A DNA stretch of 64,000 bases from JAHFUI01 sp039931615 (GCA_039931615.1 JBDTRR010000008.1:1-64000), one strand, 5' to 3'. Counted from the stretch's first letter, positions 18,258 to 27,857 are shown. Made by a program: numbers and translations. The notes: generated by a model not told the origin, from the sequence alone.

Positions 18258-20291
18258 TTACACTCCGAATTCATCCGCATTCCAGGTCAACCCGAGCTCG
18301 CCGGGCGGCGCCATGTAGCCGACCAGCGCCGAGGCGGCGACGACGGCCGGGCTGGCCAGATAGCCTTCGCCGCCGAGTCCCATCCGGTTCTGCCAGTTGC
18401 GATTGAACGACGTGATGGCGCGCTGTCCGGGCTCGAGGGCGTCCGGCCCCTGGCCGAAGCAGGGGCCGCACCACGACTGGCGGATCTTGCCGCCGACCGA
18501 CCGGAACACGTCCCCGATCGACTCGCCGCCGAGGCGGGGGTCGGGCCGCTCGATCTGCAGCGCCACCCCGCCCGAGCCTGGGAAGATCACGAGCTCGGCC
18601 GGTGCCCGGTCGACTTGCGATCGCGCCGCCCGGATCACCAGGGCCGCCGTCAACAGATCGTCGTAGCTGCCGTTGGTGCACGAACCGATCATCGCCTTGG
18701 CGAAAGTGAGACGCTCCAGCGCGACGTCCTCCGCCGGGAAGGCGTTGCCCGGGCTGAACGGCCTGGCAATCATCGGCCGCACGTCGGTCAACGCCAGCGT
18801 CTCGTCGAGGTCGTAGATCGCGTCGGCTCCCGGCTGAAACGGCGGATACGGCAGATCGGTGATCCCCTTGCTCAGGTACCACGCCGCCGTGATCTGGTCG
18901 GGCGCGAAGATGCCGTTCTGCGCTTCCGCTTCCGCCATCATGTTGGCGATCGTGTTGCGATAGGCCATTGGCAGCTGTCGATCGGCGTCGACCAGTTCCA
19001 CCGACATGCCCTGCGACTGGCCGCTGCCCCAGCGCCGCAACAGTTCGAGGACGATATCCTTCCCGCTCACCCACGGCTGCAGCCGGCCGGAGAACACCAC
19101 CCGTCTCGCCCGGGCCAGCGTGACGTAGACATAGCCGGTGGCCCAGCCGAAGCCGAGCGTCGTCGATCCGACGCCGAGGCCGACGGCGCCGTACGCGCCG
19201 TAGGCGCGGCTGTGCGAATCGGCGCCGGGAATCACCTGTCCGGGCGCGACCAGGCCCTGCTCCGGGAAGTAGAAATGGAAGATGCCGTCACCGGGGGTCG
19301 CGTAGTACGGCTTCCCGATTCCGTGCAGCCGCGCGAACTCGCGGCCGATCCCGGTCTGCCGGTCGTCGTCGTCGCGGCCGGTGAAGACGAAATGATCGTT
19401 GGCGATCGCGGCCTGGCGCGGATGGATGGTCCGGCCGCCGGTGATCTGGTTGAAGGTGTGGATGGCGAACGGGGCGGTGCCGTCTGACGCCGGCAGCAGA
19501 TCGGCGTAGACGCGGAGGGTCGCGCCCGGCGTGACCTCGGCCTGCCGATCGACCCGATGTGCCCACGCGACCTGCTCGGTCGAGGTCATCCGGCGGGCCC
19601 GCGCCGGATCAGGCCACTCGATCCGCGGCGGGGTGGCCGCGGCGGCAGGGAATTCCCGCCGGCCGATCGTCACGATTCCCCCGCTGCGCCGGATCTCGTC
19701 TTCCTTCGGGGCCAGCGGCACCGGGTCGTAGGTCTTGCCCTGCGTCTCGTTGGTCAGCCGGCGCGAATCGGGATCGAAGCTGAAGACGTCTTCGTCGGCC
19801 GCGTCGGCCACTGCGTCGGGACTCTGGACGACTTCGAGGCCGAGGTTGAACGCGTTGCGGCGAAAGATGTCGCCCATGTTGCGGCCGCAGACAATCACCA
19901 TCTGCAGTCCAGCCTCTTCGGCGACCGCCTTGAGACCGGCCGGGCTCATCTCGCGGGACGAACCGATGGCAAATCGATCCCCGGCCACCAGGAACGTCTC
20001 GCCGCGATGCACCCGCGCCCGGAAGTCCGGCATCAAGTACCGGAACGACCCCGCCTTCCAGCGCTCGTCGAGCGTCGCCAGGCTGTCCGAGACGCAATCA
20101 GCGGCCGGCGTGATCTGATCGGTGTCGATGGCGTCGAGCTTCTTCTTCGCGCCGAGCAGCTTGCGGTCCCAGAAGATCAGCGCCCGCCCGCGGACGACCG
20201 CCGTCGACCGCGGCGCGCCGTCTTCGACCGGCGCCCTCAGCGCGGTCAGGGACACGCCGGGCCAGGGTTGAGCGGGTTGAATCTGTTGCAT
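18258..20291 (-). CDS. Aconitase/isopropylmalate isomerase family hydro-lyase, swivel domain first
   Basis: The 677-aa enzyme has the swivel (LeuD-like) domain at the N-terminus (about 75-160, GDRFAIGSSREMSPAGLKAVAEEAG) and the [4Fe-4S] catalytic domains after it (about 240-677). Cluster ligands Cys538 (GSCTNG), Cys608 and Cys611 (WCGPC) and the GADSHSRAYGA substrate region are present. This order is that of AcnB, but the AcnB HEAT-like domain is missing. It would dehydrate and rehydrate a citrate-like or malate-like acid; the substrate cannot be fixed. ATG 20291 was chosen; a GTG stands one codon earlier. Confidence 0.85.
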   Translation of the reverse strand: MQQIQPAQPWPGVSLTALRAPVEDGAPRSTAVVRGRALIFWDRKLLGAKKKLDAIDTDQITPAADCVSDSLATLDERWKAGSFRYLMPDFRARVHRGETFLVAGDRFAIGSSREMSPAGLKAVAEEAGLQMVIVCGRNMGDIFRRNAFNLGLEVVQSPDAVADAADEDVFSFDPDSRRLTNETQGKTYDPVPLAPKEDEIRRSGGIVTIGRREFPAAAATPPRIEWPDPARARRMTSTEQVAWAHRVDRQAEVTPGATLRVYADLLPASDGTAPFAIHTFNQITGGRTIHPRQAAIANDHFVFTGRDDDDRQTGIGREFARLHGIGKPYYATPGDGIFHFYFPEQGLVAPGQVIPGADSHSRAYGAYGAVGLGVGSTTLGFGWATGYVYVTLARARRVVFSGRLQPWVSGKDIVLELLRRWGSGQSQGMSVELVDADRQLPMAYRNTIANMMAEAEAQNGIFAPDQITAAWYLSKGITDLPYPPFQPGADAIYDLDETLALTDVRPMIARPFSPGNAFPAEDVALERLTFAKAMIGSCTNGSYDDLLTAALVIRAARSQVDRAPAELVIFPGSGGVALQIERPDPRLGGESIGDVFRSVGGKIRQSWCGPCFGQGPDALEPGQRAITSFNRNWQNRMGLGGEGYLASPAVVAASALVGYMAPPGELGLTWNADEFGV

Positions 20292-20377
20292 CACGCCGCG
20301 GTCGGAAAGGCCTCGTGTCTATAGTAGCGTCAGGCTGGTATCATGGAATCGATATGCCGCCCAGTTCGAAGGATCTC

Positions 20378-20791
20378 ATGCCCGAACCCGAGCCGCTTCG
20401 CACCCCGACGTCGGAGGCGGTCACCAACAACGTCCGAGTGGAGGTCGAGTCGCAATACTCGGCCGAGCATTCACAGCCATTTCAAAGCCGCTGGTTCTTC
20501 CACTACACGGTTCGCATCACCAACGAGGGCGACGAGACCGTTCAGCTCCTCAGCCGCCACTGGATCGCCACCGACGCCTACGGCCAGGTCCAGGAAGTGA
20601 AAGGCCCTGGCGTCGTCGGCGAGCAGCCGGTCCTGGGGCCTGGGGAATCATTCCAGTACACCTCGGGCTGGCCGCTCAAGACCTCCGCCGGCGTCCTGCG
20701 CGGAACCTATCAGATGGTCAGCGAGGGCGGTACCCATTTCGACGCCGAGATCGCGCCGTTCGCGCTCAAGGAACCCTACACGGTCCATTGA
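20378..20791 (+). CDS. apaG: ApaG domain protein
   Basis: The 137-aa protein has the single fibronectin-like ApaG fold: VRVEVESQYSAEHSQPFQSRWFFHYTVRITNEG, HWIATDAYGQVQEVKGPGVVGEQPVLGPGESFQYTSGWPLKT and GTYQM. ApaG is linked to Co2+/Mg2+ tolerance and pyrophosphate binding. ATG 20378 has GAAGGA 4 nt upstream; ATG 20354 would add eight residues. The neighbouring genes on both sides are on the other strand. Confidence 0.9.
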   Translation: MPEPEPLRTPTSEAVTNNVRVEVESQYSAEHSQPFQSRWFFHYTVRITNEGDETVQLLSRHWIATDAYGQVQEVKGPGVVGEQPVLGPGESFQYTSGWPLKTSAGVLRGTYQMVSEGGTHFDAEIAPFALKEPYTVH

Positions 20792-20801
20792 ACGGTCTGC
20801 C

Positions 20802-22727
20802 CTACTTCGTTTCACCAACCCGGCCGCCGTCGCGGCGAATGGCGTCGAGAAACGCTTCGCCGAAGTCGGCCGCCTTCTTTGCGCCGACACCGTAGACGTC
20901 GTGCAGATCCTCCAGCGTTGCCGGACGACGCTGCACCAGGTCACGCAGCGTGGTGTCGTGGAAGATGACGTAGGGCGGCACGCCGCGCTCCCGCGCCAGA
21001 CGGAGCCGCACCTCACGCAGCGCGTCGAATAGTCCACCGTCGGGACCCGCGCCGCCCGCATCGCGCCCGTCGCGCTTGCGCCGCGAGATCGTCCTGGGCG
21101 GCTGAATTTCGCGATACAGCGAGCAGTCCCTCTCGCCGCGGAGCATCGCCGTCCCGGCCGCCGTCAGCCGCAGCACCGGGTACGGTTCGCCCGCCCGCGT
21201 CAGGAAGCCGCCATCGATCAGCTGCTCGACGTAGCCCCGTACCGCCGTCGCCGGTTCGTCGGTCAGCAGTCCGAAGGTCGACAGCGCGGCGTGGCCGGCG
21301 GCGACCACCTTGTCGGTGGCCCGCCCGACCAGGATGTCGGTGACGTGTCCGATGCCCCACGTCTGCCTGACCCGCGCGACGCACGACAGGATCTTCTGCG
21401 CGACGATCCTGGCGTCGGCCACCGGATCGAGCTCCTTCAAACACCAGTCGCAGGCGCCGCAGTCGGTCGCCGGATACGGTTCGCCGAAATACTCGACCAG
21501 CCAGCGGTGGCGGCAGCCCATGCCCGAGGCGTAGCGCTCCATGTCGCGCAGCAGCGTCCGCGCATTGTCGGTCAGCTCGCCGTTGGACTCGAGCATCTGC
21601 CGCCAGCGGACGAAATCGCTGCCCGAATAGATCAGGACGCATTCGGCCGGCAGACCGTCCCGGCCGGCGCGGCCCGACTCCTGCTGGTAGTGCTCGGGCG
21701 AACGCGGCGCCCCGGCATGCACGACATAGCGGACATTCGATCGATCGATGCCCATGCCGAACGCCACCGTCGCGACGACAATGTCCGCCCGCTCGTCGAG
21801 AAACGCCTCCTGATGGCGGCTGCGGACATCGTCGGGCAGACCGGCGTGGTAGGGCACGGCGGAGTGGCCTTCCTCCTTCAGCCAGCCGGCCAGCGCCTCC
21901 ACCTCCTTGCGGGATCCGCAGTACACAATCCCCGACTCCCCGTCGTGCCGGGCCAGGATCTGCAGGAGCTGACGATGCAGGTTGCCGCGGCGCAGGACGC
22001 GATAGGTGAGATTGGGCCGATCGAACGATCCGACCAGCACCAGCGCATCCCGCAGCCGAAGCTCGGCGACGATGTCGCCGCGGACACGCTCGGTGGCGGT
22101 GGCGGTGAACGCATGGAAGGAGGCGGCGGGAAAGTCGTCGCGCAGGCGCCCGAGCCGCCGGTACTCGGGCCGGAAGTCGTGTCCCCATTGGCTGATGCAG
22201 TGCGCCTCGTCGATGGCGATGAACCGCAAGCCGACCTGCTGCAGAAGCCGGCGGAACGCGTCGCTGCCATCGCCGACCAGCCGCTCCGGCGAGACGTAGA
22301 GCAGCCGGCAGCGACCATCGCGCAGGCTCGTCAGCACGGCGTCACGCTCGCCCGGCAGGAGGGTGCTGTTCAGATAGGCGGCCTCGACGCCGTCGACCCG
22401 CAGCCCATCGACTTGATCCTTCATCAGCGAGATGAGCGGCGAGACGACCAGCGCCAGGCGGGGAGCACGGGGCGGATCGACGGGCGGCGGCACCGGCCCG
22501 CCGGCCGGCGCCGGGGCGGCCGGCGACGGATCGATCAGCGCCGGGGCCTGAAAGCAGAGCGACTTGCCGCCGCCGGTGGGCAGCACCACGACGCTGTCGC
22601 GCGCCTCGAGAATGGCGTGCATCGCTTCCCGCTGGAGGGGCCGGAAGCCGGCAAATCCCCAGACCCGGTGCAGCACCTCTTGCAGTCCGCGATCAGCGTC
22701 TGGCGTAGCGGGTCTCGACGTAGTCAT
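20802..22727 (-). CDS. recQ: RecQ family ATP-dependent DNA helicase
   Basis: This 641-aa 3'-5' helicase carries motif I LPTGGGKSLCF, a DEAH box (AIDEAHCISQWGHDFRPEY), motifs V-VI (GIDRSNVRYVVHAG, QQESGRAGRDG), a zinc site (CRHRWLVEYF ... CGACDWC), an RQC domain and a C-terminal HRDC domain (about 555-635). It works in recombination and fork repair. Its ATG lies inside the 3' end of ispG (35-nt overlap), so translation may be coupled. Confidence 0.95.
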   Translation of the reverse strand: MTTSRPATPDADRGLQEVLHRVWGFAGFRPLQREAMHAILEARDSVVVLPTGGGKSLCFQAPALIDPSPAAPAPAGGPVPPPVDPPRAPRLALVVSPLISLMKDQVDGLRVDGVEAAYLNSTLLPGERDAVLTSLRDGRCRLLYVSPERLVGDGSDAFRRLLQQVGLRFIAIDEAHCISQWGHDFRPEYRRLGRLRDDFPAASFHAFTATATERVRGDIVAELRLRDALVLVGSFDRPNLTYRVLRRGNLHRQLLQILARHDGESGIVYCGSRKEVEALAGWLKEEGHSAVPYHAGLPDDVRSRHQEAFLDERADIVVATVAFGMGIDRSNVRYVVHAGAPRSPEHYQQESGRAGRDGLPAECVLIYSGSDFVRWRQMLESNGELTDNARTLLRDMERYASGMGCRHRWLVEYFGEPYPATDCGACDWCLKELDPVADARIVAQKILSCVARVRQTWGIGHVTDILVGRATDKVVAAGHAALSTFGLLTDEPATAVRGYVEQLIDGGFLTRAGEPYPVLRLTAAGTAMLRGERDCSLYREIQPPRTISRRKRDGRDAGGAGPDGGLFDALREVRLRLARERGVPPYVIFHDTTLRDLVQRRPATLEDLHDVYGVGAKKAADFGEAFLDAIRRDGGRVGETK

Positions 22728-23919
22728 CGACCAGCCGCTGGAATGCCGCCGCCAGCTCCTCGTCGCTGCCGCGCAGCGTCGTGACGTGCTCGCCGTCGAT
22801 GAAGATCGGACAGCTGGGCGCCTCGCCGGTTCCCGGCAGGCTGATGCCGATGTTCGCGGCCTTCGACTCGCCCGGTCCGTTCACGACGCAGCCCATCACC
22901 GCCAGCGTCATCGATTCGACGCCGGTGTAGACCGACTTCCATTCCGGCATCCGCTCGCGAATGTAGTCCTGGATGCGTTCGGCAAGCTCTTGAAACGTCG
23001 AACTGGTGGTCCGGCCGCAGCCGGGACAGGCGGTGACGCTGGGTGAGAACGCCCGCAGCCCCAGCGCCTGCAGCAGTTCGCAGGCGGCATAGACCTCCTC
23101 GCGCCGATCGCCGCCCGGCTTCGGCGTCAACGAGACGCGGATGGTGTCGCCGATGCCATCGGCGAGCAGGACGCCCATCGCCGCGGCCGACCAGACCAGA
23201 CCCTTGATGCCCATCCCGGCTTCGGTCAAGCCGAGGTGGAGCGGCTGATCGGTGCGCCGGGCGAGCTCGCGGTAGACGGCGATCAGATCGCGCGGGCGCG
23301 ACGTCTTGCACGAGATGATGATCTGATCTTTGCGCAGCCCGCTCTCGATCGCCAGCGCGGTGGACTGGACCGCCGACAAGACCATGCACTCGTTGATGAT
23401 CTCCTCGGAGGTGCGGCCGAGCCTGCCGTCGGTGTTCTCCTGCATCTTGGCGATCACCAGTTCCTGGTTCAGCGAGCCGCCGTTGACGCCGATGCGCACC
23501 GGCTTGTTGCAGTCGACCGCCACCTTGCAGATGGTCGCGAACTGCTCGTCGCGGCGAGTGCCGGTGCCGACGTTTCCCGGGTTGATCCGATACTTGTCGA
23601 GTGCGCGGGCGCACCCGGGAAATTTCGTCAACAGCTGATGGCCGTTGTAGTGGAAGTCGCCGATCAGCGGGACGGTGCAGCCGGCATCGAGCATCCGCTG
23701 CTTGATCTCGGGAACCGCGGCCGCGGCTTCGGGCAGGTTGACCGTCACCCTGACCATTTCCGATCCGGCCGCCGCCAGCGCAATCGATTGTTCGGCGGTG
23801 GCGCGGACGTCGGCCGTATCGGTCATCGTCATCGACTGGACGACGATCGGCGCCCCGCCGCCAACCTGGACCTGGCCGACCTTCACGCCGATCGTCTTGT
23901 GGAGCTTCACCAGAGGCAT
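22693..23919 (-). CDS. ispG: 4-hydroxy-3-methylbut-2-enyl-diphosphate synthase (flavodoxin)
   Basis: IspG (GcpE) reduces 2-C-methyl-erythritol 2,4-cyclodiphosphate to HMBPP in the MEP isoprenoid pathway, using a [4Fe-4S] cluster. The 408-aa protein is the short bacterial form. Cluster cysteines are Cys298, Cys301 (ACPGCGR) and Cys344 (MGCVVNGPGE); the TIM-barrel N-terminus has KTIGVKVGQVQVGGGAPIVVQSMT. It overlaps recQ at its 3' end. Confidence 0.95.
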   Translation of the reverse strand: MPLVKLHKTIGVKVGQVQVGGGAPIVVQSMTMTDTADVRATAEQSIALAAAGSEMVRVTVNLPEAAAAVPEIKQRMLDAGCTVPLIGDFHYNGHQLLTKFPGCARALDKYRINPGNVGTGTRRDEQFATICKVAVDCNKPVRIGVNGGSLNQELVIAKMQENTDGRLGRTSEEIINECMVLSAVQSTALAIESGLRKDQIIISCKTSRPRDLIAVYRELARRTDQPLHLGLTEAGMGIKGLVWSAAAMGVLLADGIGDTIRVSLTPKPGGDRREEVYAACELLQALGLRAFSPSVTACPGCGRTTSSTFQELAERIQDYIRERMPEWKSVYTGVESMTLAVMGCVVNGPGESKAANIGISLPGTGEAPSCPIFIDGEHVTTLRGSDEELAAAFQRLVDDYVETRYARR

Positions 23920-24152
23920 GGATGCTGTCGGTCTCTCTTTCGCTCGCCGGGTGGACCGGCTGCGGCCGGAACGTCGCCGTTCATCTTATCTTGCCGGGCC
24001 GTGGACACGACAATCCCGGCGGCACCGGCGGTCCGGCCGCGATCGCGCGCGGCATCGGGGCCGCCGTCGCCGATGCGGCGCCGTGCGCGCTGTCGTGCAT
24101 CACGGTCGACAACATCACCTCGGCGGCCCTGCCTTTCATGCAACGATAGGAT

Positions 24153-24929
24153 GTGACCCTGGGCACGTTGTTGGTGGCGGACGGCGTCTCCAATATCTGG
24201 GCCTACTCGAGCTGGGGCTTCTATGCGCTGAGCGCCTTCGCGCTCCTCGGCGCGCTGGCTGCCGCCTACCGCCTGCGGCTGCTGCGCGCCCAGGCCCGCG
24301 AGGCGGAGTTGATCCGGCTGGTCGAGGACCGGACGAGCCAGCTGCAGCGAGCCAACGATCATCTGCAGCGGCTCTCCTACATCGACTCGATGACCGGCAT
24401 CGCCAACCGGCGGCATTTCGAGGAAATACTCGAAACCGAGTGGCGCCGCGCGTTCCGCGGCCGGACGCCGATGGCGCTGCTGATGCTGGACATCGACAAT
24501 TTCAAGCTCTACAACGACACCTTCGGGCACCGTGCCGGCGACGGGTGCCTGACCCGGGTGGCGACCGTCCTCGATGCATCCGTGCAGCGCGCCGGCGATC
24601 TGATGGCTCGCTACGGCGGCGAGGAGTTCGTCGCGGTACTGACCGGCACCGACGAGGCGGGCGGGGTGGAGGTGGCGGAGCGGCTGCGGGCGGCCGTCGA
24701 GGAACTGGCAATCAGATTGAGCGACGATTCCCTTCAGGTCGTCACGATCAGCATCGGCGTCGCCTCCGGCATTCCGGACGAGACATCGTCCTACGAGATT
24801 CTCCTGACCGCGGCGGACAAGGCGCTCTATCGAGCCAAGCGGGCGGGCCGCAACCGGGTGGGCACAGCGTCAGGCCACCTCGTCAGTCCCGTGATCAGGC
24901 CACCGGCTGTGCCAGACCCGGCCGTATAA
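24153..24929 (+). CDS. GGDEF diguanylate cyclase, possibly 5' truncated
   Basis: The 258-aa protein has one membrane segment (WGFYALSAFALLGALAAAYRL), a short coiled coil with EDRTSQLQRANDHLQ, and a GGDEF domain with an intact active site GGEEF (155-159), so it should make c-di-GMP. The N-terminal pattern (AYSSWGFYAL then EAELIRLVEDRT) is what follows the sensor propeller and triple-tyrosine domain in large sensor proteins, but a stop codon stands directly before the GTG start. It may be the surviving output half of a larger sensor. The stretch 23920-24152 before it shows no other gene. Confidence 0.82.
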   Translation: MTLGTLLVADGVSNIWAYSSWGFYALSAFALLGALAAAYRLRLLRAQAREAELIRLVEDRTSQLQRANDHLQRLSYIDSMTGIANRRHFEEILETEWRRAFRGRTPMALLMLDIDNFKLYNDTFGHRAGDGCLTRVATVLDASVQRAGDLMARYGGEEFVAVLTGTDEAGGVEVAERLRAAVEELAIRLSDDSLQVVTISIGVASGIPDETSSYEILLTAADKALYRAKRAGRNRVGTASGHLVSPVIRPPAVPDPAV

Positions 24930-24930
24930 T
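24925..24930 (+). promoter_or_regulatory. -10 consensus TATAAT
   Basis: TATAAT overlaps the stop codon of the diguanylate cyclase gene and lies 12 nt before a small open frame and 62 nt before the UPF0182 start. No good -35 is seen. Confidence 0.35.
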
Positions 24931-24942
24931 GTCGACTGTCCC

Positions 24943-24996
24943 ATGACCATTGTTACCCCCTCCACCCGGCGCCGCCGCGGCACGGTGGACCGATGA
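24943..24996 (+). CDS. Possible 17-codon leader peptide upstream of UPF0182
   Basis: An ATG-initiated frame encodes MTIVTPSTRRRRGTVDR and its TGA overlaps the UPF0182 ATG (ATGA). The four Arg codons in a row and the overlap are suggestive of translational coupling, but such a short frame can arise by chance. Confidence 0.25.
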   Translation: MTIVTPSTRRRRGTVDR

Positions 24997-27857
24997 ACGG
25001 CCGTCCCGACCGTCCGGAAGTCGTTGTCGACTGGCGTCCACCACCGCCGCGCCGCCCCCGGCGCCGCGGCGGCCGTCTGGTCGTGCTCGCCCTGCTGGCC
25101 GCCATCGTGCTCGGCGGCGGGACGGCGCTCTCGTACTACGTCGAGGCGCTCTGGTTCGAGTCACTCGGTTATTCGGCCGTGTTCTGGAAGACGCTGAATG
25201 TCCAGGGCGCGACCTTCACCGCGTTCGCCCTGACGACGTTTGCCGTGCTCTTTGGCGCGTTCCTGGCGTTGAAGCCGGCCCGCCTCGGCGAGATCGCCGG
25301 CGGGACGATTTTGATCAACGGCCAGCCGCTCCAGCTGCCGGTCGAACCGGTCCTGAAGCTGATCGCCCTCGCGGTCTCGGTGGCGATTTCGTTCCTGACC
25401 GGCCTCGGCATGATGGCCCAGTGGCCGACGCTGGCGCTCTACTGGTATGCGCCGGACGGCGCGGCACTGCCGCACGACCCGATTTTCAACCGGCCGCTCA
25501 CCTTCTACCTGTTCGCGCTGCCAGCCTGGCAGATCATCACCGGCTGGCTGATGACGCTGGCCGTCGTGGTGTGCGCGATGGCCGTCCTGTTCGTGGTGGT
25601 GACTGGCGGAACCCGCGTGCTCGGCCGCGTCCTGACCCGGGGGCGTAACAACGATGCGCTGGCGGGGCCGTGGCGCGGTCTGTCGATTGCCTTCGCCGCC
25701 TTCCTGCTGACGCTCGCCGCCCGCGTCTACCTGGGACGCTACGAGAACCTGCTCGAAGACCACACCATCTTCGCCGGCGTGACCTACACCGAGGCGCACG
25801 TGACGCTGACCGGGATGCTGGTGGTCGCGGCCGCGCTGGTCGTCGGGGCGATGATCGCGGCCATCAACGCGGTCTCCGCCCCGCGCCTGCGCTGGCTGAT
25901 CGCGTCCGTCGTGCCCGCCCTGGTCTGTTACGCCGTCTTCAGCGTGGTCGGCTGGTACGTCAGCGGCTTCATCGTCAAGCCGAACGAGCTGGTGCGCGAA
26001 CAGCCGTTCATCACCCACAACATCACCATGACGCGGCAGGCCTACGGGCTCGACCGCATCGCGCAGCAGCCGTTCCCCGCCGAAGCCGGCCTCGAGGCGC
26101 TCGACGCCGACCGCAATCAGGCGACGCTGCAGAACATCCGCCTGTGGGACTGGCGGGCGCTGCAGGACACGCTGCGTCAGATCCAGGAGATCCGCACCTA
26201 CTACGATTTCCCCGACATCGACATCGACCGCTACGAGATCGGCGGCACGGTGCGCCAGATGATGCTGGCGGTCCGCGAGCTGAACGTCGAGCGGCTGCCG
26301 GAGAGCAGCCGCAACTGGATCAATGAAAAGCTGGTCTACACCCACGGCTACGGCGTGACGATGAACCCGGTCAACGGCTTCACGCCCGAGGGGCTGCCGG
26401 CGCTGGTTCTCAGCGACATGCCGATCCGGAGCACGGTGCCGGAGATCCAGGTGACCCGGCCGGAGATCTACTTCGGCGAGCTGACCAACACCGACGTCTA
26501 CGTCAAGACCCGCCAGAAGGAATTCAACTATCCGCAGGGCGAGACCAACAGCGTCACCTCGTACGACGGCAACGGCGGCATCGCGCTCGGCGGCTTCTTC
26601 CGGCGGCTGTTGATCGCGCTCGACCGCGGCGACCTCGCCAAGCTGCCCTTCAGCGACGACGTCACGCCGGACAGCCGGTTGTTGATGCGGCGCAACATCC
26701 TGCAGCGGGTCGACGCGCTGACCGGATCGTTCCTCACCTTCGACCCCGATCCGTACGTCGTGATCGGCAAGGACGGCCGGATCCACTGGATGCTCGACGC
26801 CTACACGACGTCGAACTCATACCCGTACTCGCGGCACTCGGTGATCGGGCGCACCCGCATCAATTACATGCGGAACAGCGTCAAGGTCGTGATCGACGCC
26901 TACGACGGCACGACGACGTTCTACGTGTTCGATCCCGAGGACCCGATCGTCGCGGCGTATCGACAGCTGTTCCCCACCCTGTTCCGCGACGCCTCGGCGA
27001 TGCCCGCCGACCTGCGCCAGCACGTCCGGTATCCCGAGATGCTGCTCCAGCTGCAGGCGGCGGTCTACGGCCTGTACCACATGACCAATCCGGCGGTGTT
27101 CTTCAACCGCGAGGATCTGTGGACCGTCGCGTCGCAGGTCGGCCAGAACGCACAGCGCCAGCAGACGGCCCAGGCGATGGAACCGAACTTCGTGCTGATG
27201 ACGCTGCCCGGTCAGCCAGACACCGAGTTCATCGAGATCCTGCCGTTCACGCCGGCCAACCGGAACAACCTGATCGGCTGGATCGCCGGGCGCAGCGACG
27301 GCGCGCAATACGGCAAGGCGATCGTCTATGACTTTCCCAAGACCAAGCTGGTCGACGGGCCGCTCCAGATCGAGGCGCGAATCGATCAGAACGCCCAGCT
27401 CTCGGGACAGTTGTCACTATGGAACCAGCAGGGCTCGCGGGTCATCCGCGGCAGCCTGATCGTCATGCCGGTCGGCCGCGGCCTGCTCTACGCCGAGCCG
27501 ATCTACCTGCAGGCCGAGCGGAGTCCGATGCCGGAGCTCCGCATCGTCGTCCTCGCGACCCAGGACCGGCTGTCCTACGGTCCGACGTTCGAGGCGGCGA
27601 TGGCCAGCCTGTTCGGTGGCGTTCCTTCAAGCCTGTCGACTGTGTCCGCGCCGGCACCGTCTGCGGCCGCGCCGAGGCCGGCGGTACCGGCGGGCATCCC
27701 GGGGGCGCCCGCCGACACCAACGCGCTCATCGTCGGCGCCGCGCAAGACCTGGCGGACTATCAGCGCCTCACCTCTGAAGGCAAGCTCGGTGAAGCGGGC
27801 CGGAAGCTCGAAGAGCTGAAGGCGAAGCTCGAAGTGCTCAACCGGACGCGGCGATAG
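24993..27857 (+). CDS. UPF0182 family membrane protein
   Basis: The 954-aa protein matches UPF0182: seven membrane segments in the first 340 residues, then a large extracytoplasmic domain with the family-typical FNYPQGE, LMRRNILQRVDALTGSFLTFDPDPYVVIGKDGRIHWMLDAYTTSNSYPYS and NYMRNSVKVVIDAYDGTTTFYV. The C-terminal tail has an Ala-Pro-rich spacer followed by a short coiled coil (LTSEGKLGEAGRKLEELKAKLEVL). The function of the family is unknown. Confidence 0.93.
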   Translation: MNGRPDRPEVVVDWRPPPPRRPRRRGGRLVVLALLAAIVLGGGTALSYYVEALWFESLGYSAVFWKTLNVQGATFTAFALTTFAVLFGAFLALKPARLGEIAGGTILINGQPLQLPVEPVLKLIALAVSVAISFLTGLGMMAQWPTLALYWYAPDGAALPHDPIFNRPLTFYLFALPAWQIITGWLMTLAVVVCAMAVLFVVVTGGTRVLGRVLTRGRNNDALAGPWRGLSIAFAAFLLTLAARVYLGRYENLLEDHTIFAGVTYTEAHVTLTGMLVVAAALVVGAMIAAINAVSAPRLRWLIASVVPALVCYAVFSVVGWYVSGFIVKPNELVREQPFITHNITMTRQAYGLDRIAQQPFPAEAGLEALDADRNQATLQNIRLWDWRALQDTLRQIQEIRTYYDFPDIDIDRYEIGGTVRQMMLAVRELNVERLPESSRNWINEKLVYTHGYGVTMNPVNGFTPEGLPALVLSDMPIRSTVPEIQVTRPEIYFGELTNTDVYVKTRQKEFNYPQGETNSVTSYDGNGGIALGGFFRRLLIALDRGDLAKLPFSDDVTPDSRLLMRRNILQRVDALTGSFLTFDPDPYVVIGKDGRIHWMLDAYTTSNSYPYSRHSVIGRTRINYMRNSVKVVIDAYDGTTTFYVFDPEDPIVAAYRQLFPTLFRDASAMPADLRQHVRYPEMLLQLQAAVYGLYHMTNPAVFFNREDLWTVASQVGQNAQRQQTAQAMEPNFVLMTLPGQPDTEFIEILPFTPANRNNLIGWIAGRSDGAQYGKAIVYDFPKTKLVDGPLQIEARIDQNAQLSGQLSLWNQQGSRVIRGSLIVMPVGRGLLYAEPIYLQAERSPMPELRIVVLATQDRLSYGPTFEAAMASLFGGVPSSLSTVSAPAPSAAAPRPAVPAGIPGAPADTNALIVGAAQDLADYQRLTSEGKLGEAGRKLEELKAKLEVLNRTRR

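Noticed and set aside
23922..24149. A 75-codon plus-strand frame before the diguanylate cyclase
   Set aside because: No ribosome site or recognisable pattern, and it starts in the ispG leader; treated as chance.
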